From an uncultured Lachnospiraceae bacterium (GTDB lineage: Bacteria > Bacillota_A > Clostridia > Lachnospirales > Lachnospiraceae), in NCBI GenBank assembly GCA_902783205.1, contig CACZQE010000447.1:1-6030 (forward strand): a DNA stretch of 6,030 nucleotides. Reading direction: 5' to 3'. The number at the start of each line of letters is the position of its first letter. The first letter of the stretch is position 1. This document shows positions 1 to 6,029 of this stretch, one piece after another. The notes beneath the pieces are model-generated. The model did no database searches and had not been told where the DNA came from. It worked only from the letters and a program-made list of their open reading frames with translations. The position numbers and the translations under genes are program-made.

Positions 1-16
1 AGAATTTGATAAGAAG

Positions 17-22
17 AGGAGG
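17..22 (+). promoter_or_regulatory. Ribosome binding site of the L,D-transpeptidase gene
   Basis: A perfect AGGAGG lies 5 nt upstream of the ATG at 28. It fixes that ATG as the start, and the signal peptide begins right behind it. No promoter can be judged because only 27 bases precede the gene. Confidence 0.9.
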
Positions 23-27
23 AAGTT

Positions 28-1755
28 ATGAGTTTGAAAAACACCAGATATGCTCTAATGCTTGTCCTGTGTTTTGCCTTGTGTCTGTTTATAGGAAAAG
101 CAGATACTCAAGCTGTTGTAAAGAAGGCAGTCAAGGCCAGCAAGTTCGGTTATATCAATTCGGAGAACAGGCTGGTGCTTAAGTTCGAAGATTTCTCCAC
201 GACCGGGTATTCCTATAAGTTTTCTAACGGAAAGAAGACGTATCACGGTAAGAGAAAGTTCAAGACAGGACAGAACGAAGTCGTGATCCCCCTGGGCAGG
301 TACTATGCACCGAAGACCAGGTATAAACTGACTCTCACAGACTTGTCTGACCCGACAGATTCCCTTTCCATGTATTATTACACAGGAACCAAGGTAAAGA
401 ATCTTAAGGTCAAGGGACTTAACTATAAGATTAAGGCTGACTGGAGAGCCGTTCATTCCAACTATTCAGAGTATGTTCTGGGTGTCTGCAGTTCTCCGGC
501 TGCCACCAAGGCTGCTGCCTACAAGAACAATATCTCCGGGAAATCAAAGAGCGCAGTTGTAACCGCAGCCAGACTGAAGTCCGGCACTTACAGGGTCTAC
601 ATCCGCAGTGTGAAACATTTCGGGAATAAAGCTTATTACGGATACGGTATGGTTGACAGCTACAGGCATGCTGCTAAGCCGGCCAAGGTTCTGGGCATCA
701 CCGGAACCGTGGGAGCGAACACCGCATCGATCAGCTGGAGTCCGGTAAAAGGTGCCACAGGCTATGTGATCTACCGTAAAAAGAGTGGCAGCCATCGCTT
801 TAAGACAATCAAGAGCGGCTATCAGGGAACCAGCCTTACCGTGAACGGATTAAAGGGCGGCAGGACCAACGTGTTCCGCGTGCGGGCCTACACAAAAGTG
901 GGCACCAGCGTTTCCTACGGCCGGTACTCATCCAATCTGAAGCTGAAGGTGCCGGATGTGGCCGGCAGAGTCAGACATGTCCGCTTTAACCTGAACTCCA
1001 GGTACAGACTGATCCTCGACTGGGACCGTACTCCGAAGGCGACATCCTACAGGGTTTATTATAAGCTGGCGACCAGCAGCAAGTACAGAAAGTACAGCAC
1101 TACCAGGAAGACAGAAGTTCTTCTGGACAAGCTCAAGGAGAACACCAAGTATAACTTCATGGTAGTAGCCTTTACCAAATGCGGCGGAAAGTGGTATAAG
1201 AGCACAAAGCCCGCAGTCGTGAAGACGATCATTCCGAAGGCTTACGTGAGCAGGAACTATAACCGCATGCTCGCCAGCCGGGTAAGAACGATCAAGTATA
1301 CTTCCCGAGGAAGTAATTACACAAGAAAGAAATATCCGAAAGCAATCAAGGAAGCCTACGTGAACTTCAAAGGATATAAGAGTAAGACCAAGTACCTGAT
1401 CTGGGTCAGCCATTACACACAGCAGGCTACGATCTTTAAGGGCCACAAGGGTCACTGGAAACAGACCCGTGCCTTTACGATCGGATCGGGAACCCACCAT
1501 AACCATTCTCCCCGAGGGGTATTCAAGATCTCCTACAAGGAGAGAGGCTGGTTTTATTCCTCCACAAAGATCCTTTATGTCACCCATTATTGTGGTATGA
1601 ATTCCTTCCATACAAGACCTTTGTGGTATAATGGTTCTGTGGCAACTTCCACGATCGGGCGGCCGGTATCCCACGGATGCGTCCGCTGTTATACATCTGA
1701 CGCCAGGTATATCTGGAAAAATATACCGAGGGGAACGACTGTCGTTTCCTGGTAA
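28..1755 (+). CDS. Secreted FN3-domain L,D-transpeptidase (YkuD family)
   Basis: This 575-aa protein is predicted to be exported and to act on peptidoglycan, where YkuD enzymes form 3-3 crosslinks or attach ligands through a catalytic cysteine. Residues 1-29 look like a Sec signal peptide: a basic N-terminus, a hydrophobic run at about 9-22, and possible cleavage near A25 or A29. Residues about 31-118 and 119-213 look like divergent beta-sandwich modules. Residues about 216-309 and 312-402 are clearer fibronectin type III domains, with the family's W/Y core positions (for example ISWSPVKGATGYVIYR). The YkuD domain covers about 453-575: a SPRGVF strand at 495-500 (the usual TPxGxF), H528 in SFHT, and S548-H549-G550-C551-V552-R553 as the active site, with C551 the nucleophile. 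The end, DARYIWKNIPRGTTVV, is typical of the family. The mature part is rich in Lys, Arg and Tyr, which would suit binding to anionic wall polymers (inference). The start is set by AGGAGG at 17-22. A membrane gene of the envelope follows 71 nt downstream on the same strand. The YkuD assignment is firm; the exact reaction is not known. Confidence 0.93.
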   Translation: MSLKNTRYALMLVLCFALCLFIGKADTQAVVKKAVKASKFGYINSENRLVLKFEDFSTTGYSYKFSNGKKTYHGKRKFKTGQNEVVIPLGRYYAPKTRYKLTLTDLSDPTDSLSMYYYTGTKVKNLKVKGLNYKIKADWRAVHSNYSEYVLGVCSSPAATKAAAYKNNISGKSKSAVVTAARLKSGTYRVYIRSVKHFGNKAYYGYGMVDSYRHAAKPAKVLGITGTVGANTASISWSPVKGATGYVIYRKKSGSHRFKTIKSGYQGTSLTVNGLKGGRTNVFRVRAYTKVGTSVSYGRYSSNLKLKVPDVAGRVRHVRFNLNSRYRLILDWDRTPKATSYRVYYKLATSSKYRKYSTTRKTEVLLDKLKENTKYNFMVVAFTKCGGKWYKSTKPAVVKTIIPKAYVSRNYNRMLASRVRTIKYTSRGSNYTRKKYPKAIKEAYVNFKGYKSKTKYLIWVSHYTQQATIFKGHKGHWKQTRAFTIGSGTHHNHSPRGVFKISYKERGWFYSSTKILYVTHYCGMNSFHTRPLWYNGSVATSTIGRPVSHGCVRCYTSDARYIWKNIPRGTTVVSW

Positions 1756-1781
1756 TCTGATGTCCCATTGCTATATCAAAC

Positions 1782-1810
1782 CTCCGGGTCGAAAGATCCG
1801 GAGATTTTAT
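1782..1810 (+). terminator. Possible weak intrinsic terminator or attenuator between the two genes
   Basis: The arms 1782-1790 (CTCCGGGTC) and 1795-1803 (GATCCGGAG) form a 9-bp stem with one G-U pair, closed by a GAAA tetraloop at 1791-1794. ATTTTAT follows. The T run is only four long and interrupted, so termination is probably partial. The right arm contains GGAG (1800-1803), the only Shine-Dalgarno candidate for the in-frame ATG at 1812; folding would hide it. The AAGGAG at 1815-1820 remains free. It could also be an mRNA-stabilising hairpin at the end of the first gene. Confidence 0.5.
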
Positions 1811-1814
1811 CATG

Positions 1815-1820
1815 AAGGAG
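1815..1820 (+). promoter_or_regulatory. Ribosome binding site deciding the start of the YfhO-family gene
   Basis: AAGGAG lies 6 nt upstream of the ATG at 1827, which is ideal spacing. The in-frame ATG at 1812 precedes this motif and would encode it as codons 2 and 3. Its own candidate, GGAG at 1800-1803, is locked in the stem of the upstream hairpin. The start at 1827, giving a protein that begins MSTAKERNN, is therefore preferred. Confidence 0.85.
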
Positions 1821-1826
1821 ATTTTT

Positions 1827-4800
1827 ATGAGTACAGCTAAAGAAAGGAATAACATTACAGATCTGTCCCGGACCATGGTCGTGCTTCTCTATCTGGCATA
1901 TGCAGCTGCCTACCTGCTGAATCAATTGATAGGCGGTCCGGCTCATTTTCTCCTGCTTGCAGCCTACGGGATATGCCTGCCCGGCATGTTCTTTGCGGCA
2001 GGCATGGACTATGCATCCGTGGAACAGGGAGAGGCTGACCCGGGGAAGGTTTATCTGAAAAGAGCTCTCCTGTATTATGGCTTCTATTTTCTGATCGCCC
2101 TTGTGACGGAAGTCGTGATCAACCGGCGGGAACCCTTTGACACGATCAATGATCTGCTGGCGGTCCTGAGGATCCCCGGTCTTACCTCGGTCCTTCTGTC
2201 CCTGGCAGTCCTCTACCTGCTTCTGGCCTTTATCAGACCAAAAGTAAACCGCATTCTGGACAAGCCTGCCATCCTGGTGGGAGTCTGTGTGATCGGCTTC
2301 CTGCTGGTCCTGATCCCGGAAGGTCTGATCGGATACGGTCTCTTTGGAATCTTCATCGGCGGAGATGTAGCCGGTGCCGTTCCAATCGCCTGCCATATAG
2401 GGACTTTCTTCCTGGGCCTTTTCTTTGTGAGAAGAGAGGACCCGGCAAAACCGCTCAAAAAGGATGCGTTGATCGCTGTGGCCCTGGTCCTTGTGGGAGC
2501 TGTTCTTTTCGTCCTTGGAATCAAAGACGGTGCCTATATCCTCGTCGGAACGGGCTTTGCCCTGCCGGCATTCATGATCATCCGTGCACTCTGTCCGGTC
2601 TATCTTAAGATTGAGCAGGCGATCGTCAGCAAGGTGATCATCCTGGTGAACCGGCTGATGGATTTCCTGATGCGGGGCGGACACATTTTCTCCGAAGGAA
2701 AGACCGGAAAAGAAAAGACAAAGAATGCAGGCCTCTTCATCGGGATCTACACGCTGCTGTTCGCAGTATGTGCGCTGTTTATCTTTATACCTTATATCCT
2801 GGAAGACCGGACCATGATCTGGTATGTGGACGGTCTTGCTCAGTATGTGCCCAGGATGCATCGATTTATCAGGGTAATGCCGGAGATCCTTAAGAGCATT
2901 GCCCACGGAAACCTGAATTTCCAGCAGTATGATTTCACCAGCGGAATGGGCTCTGACCTGACGGTCAGCTATGAGCCGGTCTACTGGCTGCTTCTGCTCT
3001 TCGGCATCAAGCATGTGGAGACCGGATATTCTGTTCTGGTCATCATCCGCTATTTCCTGGCAGGATTATCCATGTGTACCCTGCTCCGGTTCTTTGATAA
3101 AACCCGTCTGACTGCGCTGACAGTCAGCATGGTTTATGTGTTCAGCGGCTATGGGATCTATGCCGGAACCAAGCACGGACAGTTCCTCGTTCCCATGATC
3201 ATGATGCCCCTGCTGATCATCGGCATGGACCGTCTGATCTGTAAGGGGAAATGGTTCTTCTTTGCAGCTATGGTGTCCCTGACCCTGCTGAGTTCCTACT
3301 ATTTCTTCTACATGTGCACGATCGCACTGGGAATCTATTTCCTTGTACGGGTTCTGTGTAACGAGAAATACAGGAACTGGAAGGTCTTCTTCGGGAGGGG
3401 CTTTACCGTCGTCGGCACCTATATTATAGCCGTGATGATCGGAGCCTTGACCCTGATCACCCACTTCGGTTCCTATATCGGATCCGCCCGGTCCGGCGAG
3501 GGGGCTTCCCTGGACAAGTTCCTGACCCCCACCAGGCTATTCTACCGGGTGGAGTGGATCTACGACTTCATGATCACCTATCTGTCAGCCAGCTACAGCC
3601 CGGGCCTCTGGATGAAGCTGGGCTTCACTCCCCTGGCGATGATGGTAGTGATCCCCCTGTTTATCAGAAAAGGGAAAAAAGAACAGAAATGGCTCTTTGT
3701 CCTGCTGACCCTCATGTGCCTGATCCCCTATGCAGGCTTTGTATTCAGCGGATTTGCAGCGGCCAACAACCGCTGGACCTTTATCTATGCGCTGCTGGTT
3801 TGCTATATCCTGGCCGATAATATCGACAGGCTGGCGGCCCTGTCGGTGCTGGAGCAGGCCTTTATGTTTGGACTGACTGCCCTGTACGGTGTGATCATCT
3901 ACGTGGAGCCGAGAATCCATACGGACGAAGGATTCTATGCATTTTCCGCTCTGGCCTTTGCTATGATCGTTCTTTTCTTTATCAACAGCGAAAAGTTCCG
4001 GATCGACAAGAAGGCTGCAAAACTGATACTGGCAGGATTCGCGCTCTTTACCGTTGTGGTCAACGCCTTCCTGTTTGTAGACCATACCGGAGACATTGAA
4101 AGGCGTATGGACACCTATGTAGCGAAGGGAACCTCCCTTAACAGAATGTCCAACACGGCCCTCAAGTACCTGGATCAGGTGGAGGGCTATGATCCGAATG
4201 AATTTGTCAGAAGTACCAACTCCGCCACCCTGGGAGATATCAGGTCCAGCAGTCTGGTACTTGGATACAACGATATATCAACCTTCACCAGTACCCTCGC
4301 CAGCAGTATCGTCCGCTACAACCGGGAGATGCAGAACTCCAACTGGAACTGTGTAAGTATCTATGGTTACAACTATCGGACCTACCTGCATGAGCTGGCA
4401 GCCGTCAAGTACCTTGGTGTAGCCAGCGACAAGAAGTCGCTGCCTTTCGGCTACAAGAAAGTTTTCGAGAAAAAGGAAAAAGACAAGAAGTATTCCATCT
4501 TTGAGAACCAGTATGCCCTGCCGGCAGGATACACTTATGACAAGGTAATTTCCGACAAAGCCCTGGAAGGCAAAAACGGTGTGGAGAAGCAGGAAGCCAC
4601 CATGAAGTATGCCATCATCAGCGATGAGGCAGCAAAAAAGACCAAGGTTCCGGTTGCTGATAAACCTGAATTCAGCTGCAGGAAGCTGAAGATCAAGAAG
4701 ACCAAATTACGAGGAGATATCACGATCGAGAACGGCCTGATCACCGTCGGGGAAACCGGCGGCGTCCTCACCATGTACTTCGACGGAGAAGACAATGCGG

Positions 4801-5402
4801 AAACCTACATCTGCTTCGACGGAGAGATCTCAGCGATCAAGGACGGTAAGGAACATTTTCTGAACACCAGGATCAAGGCGAAGAAAATGGACTACATCTA
4901 CAAGTTCCGGATTGACTCCTACGCAACCGGTCAGAAGGGCTACCTGTTCAACCTCGGCTACCATAAGAAGAGGCTGAAATACTGTAAGATGAAGTTCATG
5001 GAGCCGGGCGTGATCGAGTGTAAAGATATCTCCATCCTGTCCCAGTCCATGAACGATTACGGCCAGAAGGTTGCCAACCTGAAAAAGGAATCCATGACCA
5101 ATATCAAGGCGGAGAACAACACCTTCTCCGGAGACATCACGGTCGGCACAGATAAGATCCTGGTGATCTCCCTGCCTTTCCAGAATGGCTGGGAGGCCTA
5201 TGTAGACGGCAAGAAAGCCGACATCATTCAGACCAACTACGAGTTCATGGGACTGGAGCTGACCCCCGGATCCCACCACGTAGTTCTGCGCTATCATATC
5301 CCGGGGCTGAGACTGGCACTCTACGCGATGCCCGTCGGTATAGTGCTCTTTGCCCTGATCGTGCTGGGAACCATGATCTATAAAAAACGCAAACATAAAT
5401 AA
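1827..5402 (+). CDS. YfhO-family membrane protein with an extra N-terminal multi-pass domain
   Basis: The product is 1191 aa from the preferred start. Residues about 300-1190 match the YfhO family (PF09586). A first membrane helix at about 302-324 is followed by WYVDGLAQY (D335), where GT-C type glycosyltransferases carry an acidic loop residue. About a dozen further helices run to 752, including the SSYYFFY and ANNRWTF segments typical of the family. A large soluble region at about 753-1160 contains the IFENQYALPAGYTYD motif and GWEAYVDGK (about 1121-1129). One last helix (about 1161-1185) and a KKRKHK tail follow. B. subtilis YfhO is a proposed GT-C enzyme that works with CsbB to decorate lipoteichoic acid from undecaprenyl-phosphate sugar; the same role here is inference. 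Family members are usually about 850-900 aa. The surplus is a separate block of roughly eight or nine helices at residues 15-255. Its PGMFFAAGM and HIGTFFLGLFF stretches recall acyltransferase-3 proteins, but the usual first-helix histidine is absent. The gene lies downstream of a wall enzyme and ends at a strong terminator. Confidence 0.9.
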   Translation: MSTAKERNNITDLSRTMVVLLYLAYAAAYLLNQLIGGPAHFLLLAAYGICLPGMFFAAGMDYASVEQGEADPGKVYLKRALLYYGFYFLIALVTEVVINRREPFDTINDLLAVLRIPGLTSVLLSLAVLYLLLAFIRPKVNRILDKPAILVGVCVIGFLLVLIPEGLIGYGLFGIFIGGDVAGAVPIACHIGTFFLGLFFVRREDPAKPLKKDALIAVALVLVGAVLFVLGIKDGAYILVGTGFALPAFMIIRALCPVYLKIEQAIVSKVIILVNRLMDFLMRGGHIFSEGKTGKEKTKNAGLFIGIYTLLFAVCALFIFIPYILEDRTMIWYVDGLAQYVPRMHRFIRVMPEILKSIAHGNLNFQQYDFTSGMGSDLTVSYEPVYWLLLLFGIKHVETGYSVLVIIRYFLAGLSMCTLLRFFDKTRLTALTVSMVYVFSGYGIYAGTKHGQFLVPMIMMPLLIIGMDRLICKGKWFFFAAMVSLTLLSSYYFFYMCTIALGIYFLVRVLCNEKYRNWKVFFGRGFTVVGTYIIAVMIGALTLITHFGSYIGSARSGEGASLDKFLTPTRLFYRVEWIYDFMITYLSASYSPGLWMKLGFTPLAMMVVIPLFIRKGKKEQKWLFVLLTLMCLIPYAGFVFSGFAAANNRWTFIYALLVCYILADNIDRLAALSVLEQAFMFGLTALYGVIIYVEPRIHTDEGFYAFSALAFAMIVLFFINSEKFRIDKKAAKLILAGFALFTVVVNAFLFVDHTGDIERRMDTYVAKGTSLNRMSNTALKYLDQVEGYDPNEFVRSTNSATLGDIRSSSLVLGYNDISTFTSTLASSIVRYNREMQNSNWNCVSIYGYNYRTYLHELAAVKYLGVASDKKSLPFGYKKVFEKKEKDKKYSIFENQYALPAGYTYDKVISDKALEGKNGVEKQEATMKYAIISDEAAKKTKVPVADKPEFSCRKLKIKKTKLRGDITIENGLITVGETGGVLTMYFDGEDNAETYICFDGEISAIKDGKEHFLNTRIKAKKMDYIYKFRIDSYATGQKGYLFNLGYHKKRLKYCKMKFMEPGVIECKDISILSQSMNDYGQKVANLKKESMTNIKAENNTFSGDITVGTDKILVISLPFQNGWEAYVDGKKADIIQTNYEFMGLELTPGSHHVVLRYHIPGLRLALYAMPVGIVLFALIVLGTMIYKKRKHK

Positions 5403-5418
5403 GAATTTTTTCCCAAAG

Positions 5419-5462
5419 CGGCAGGTTTTCATGTGCCATACATGGAATCCTGCCGTTTTTTT
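5419..5462 (+). terminator. Strong intrinsic terminator of the YfhO-family gene
   Basis: The arms 5419-5434 and 5440-5455 form a 16-bp stem with one T-T mismatch and one G-U pair, closed by a 5-nt loop (GCCAT). Seven consecutive Ts (5456-5462) follow directly. The stem starts 17 nt after the TAA at 5400-5402. There is no A tract long enough upstream to make it work in the other direction. Confidence 0.95.
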
Positions 5463-5467
5463 GGAGG

Positions 5468-5704
5468 GAGGGGAGATAAATAGCAGCCTGTAGACTGACC
5501 CGCTGCGTTTGCTGTTTCGGTTCGTGCGCCGATTATCCGTCATTCGCGCAAACTCGCTTCGCATATTTAGCTCAGCACTTAATGCTTCAGAGCATCACTT
5601 TGCATGCTCCGCTCGGACAAGCGCTCGGTGACGGAAACTAGCACAAACCTCAACGACGCAAACTATGCAGATGGTCTGTCTACAGGCTGCTATTTTCGCC
5701 CCTC
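5468..5704. repeat. Long imperfect palindrome, MITE-like or hairpin RNA
   Basis: The ends 5478-5495 (beginning AAATAGCAGCC) and 5678-5695 are perfect 18-bp inverted repeats. The pairing continues inward almost to the middle: 5497-5500 with 5673-5676, 5503-5506 with 5667-5670, 5507-5512 with 5658-5663, 5519-5522 with 5646-5649, 5524-5527 with 5641-5644, 5536-5542 with 5629-5635, 5546-5549 with 5621-5624, and a central hairpin ATGCT-TCAG-AGCAT at 5582-5595. Outside the 18-mers, 5468-5473 (GAGGGG) also pairs with 5699-5704 (CCCCTC). It has no transposase or convincing ORF. TA at both inner termini (5481-5482, 5691-5692) would fit a TA-targeting MITE. A transcribed hairpin RNA is the alternative. 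The structure is certain; its nature is not. Confidence 0.75.
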
Positions 5705-5708
5705 TTAA

Positions 5709-5732
5709 CAAAAAATCACGGCAAATCCCGTG
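5709..5732 (-). terminator. Intrinsic terminator on the minus strand
   Basis: Read on the minus strand, CACGG (5732-5728) and CCGTG (5721-5717) make a 5-bp stem around a 6-nt loop, followed by A and then six Ts (5715-5710). On the plus strand no T run follows. It implies a minus-strand transcript arriving from higher coordinates, yet no believable minus-strand gene is visible up to 6030. The stem is short, so this is only moderately certain. Confidence 0.55.
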
Positions 5733-5750
5733 TATTCATTCCCTTGTAAC

Positions 5751-5920
5751 CTGCTGCTTCCCGCCAGGCCCGATGCCGGACCTACCCCGGATGGGGGCGA
5801 CGGGGGGAGTGGCCGTCGCCGAGCGCTGTGGGATGCCCTGGGGCCCGAAACTGCCAAGCCGCTCTTTTGAATCGGAGATTCTTCTGGAGTTAGTTTTTTC
5901 TGAAGAAATCGCCTGGGCAG
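5751..5920 (-). ncRNA. Candidate structured RNA, unassigned family
   Basis: A long-range stem closes the region: CCAGGC (5764-5769) plus GAT (5772-5774) pair with ATCGCCTGG (5908-5916) around a 2-nt bulge, and CTGC (5751-5754) can pair with GCAG (5917-5920). Inside lie adjacent hairpins: 5821-5825 with 5860-5864, an 8-bp GGCGACGG/CCGTCGCC stem (5796-5803 with 5813-5820), and 5766-5783, whose stem is complete only on the minus strand, through a G-U pair. This last stem competes with the closing stem. The block at about 5761-5850 is far richer in GC than its surroundings. A minus-strand terminator at 5732-5709 would end such an RNA. A weak promoter-like pair (CATAAT at 5932-5927, TTACCA at 5957-5952, spacing 19) lies upstream. 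I recognise no known family. It could instead be a plus-strand leader or a degenerate repeat. Confidence 0.3.
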
Positions 5921-5986
5921 TATGAGATTATGCAAGGACTGTCTGAGGAAATGGTAACTGCTTACAGTGAAGAAAATCCGTTTCAA

Positions 5987-6029
5987 GCCCTCCGACGTTG
6001 TTCGAGCAACGCGAGTTTAGGAGGAGGGC
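5987..6029 (+). promoter_or_regulatory. Hairpin sequestering a Shine-Dalgarno-like run at the window edge
   Basis: GCCCTCC (5987-5993) pairs perfectly with GGAGGGC (6023-6029). Inside, CGTTG (5996-6000) pairs with CAACG (6007-6011) around a 6-nt loop. The right side overlaps an AGGAGGAGGG run (6019-6028) that would be a strong ribosome binding site for a gene starting just past 6030. The left arm then acts as an anti-Shine-Dalgarno. Whether a gene follows cannot be seen, so the regulatory reading is tentative; the pairing itself is clear. Confidence 0.35.

Noticed and set aside
928..1674. A 248-codon open frame on the minus strand opposite the transpeptidase gene
   Set aside because: It lies fully within a convincing YkuD/FN3 gene and has no recognisable domain or start signal.
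1749..1777. A promoter for the second gene in the intergenic gap (TATATC at 1772-1777)
   Set aside because: The matching -35 position (CTGGTA) fits the consensus at only three of six positions, and a start there would fall inside the hairpin.
1812..1826. Start of the YfhO-family gene at the ATG at 1812
   Set aside because: The codons after it are themselves the AAGGAG ribosome binding site of the ATG at 1827, and its own GGAG lies in a hairpin stem.
1776..3014. A 412-codon open frame on the minus strand opposite the YfhO-family gene
   Set aside because: Its translation is rich in D, H, Q and K with no hydrophobic core, as expected for the antisense of a membrane gene. It has no ribosome binding site and no family resemblance, and the plus-strand gene is unambiguous.
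5750..5783. SRP RNA on the minus strand, from AGGTCCGG and GGGAAGCAGC
   Set aside because: In SRP RNA these motifs are nearly contiguous in one conserved apical loop. Here about 13 bases separate them and the flanking helix is absent.
5789..5843. G-quadruplex on the plus strand
   Set aside because: There are two long G runs close together, but the next two are separated by loops of more than 20 bases, and the same bases form a better 8-bp hairpin.
5741..5868. Cobalamin or T-box riboswitch
   Set aside because: The conserved cores (the GCCACTG region plus the AGTCAGGA box; the T-box GGTGGNACC sequence) were not found on either strand. A GGCCACT string on the minus strand stands alone.
5705..5986. 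A 93-codon minus-strand ORF
   Set aside because: It needs a TTG start with a GGAGGG too close to it, has a Pro/Ser/Arg-rich low-complexity translation, and runs through the hairpin block and terminator.
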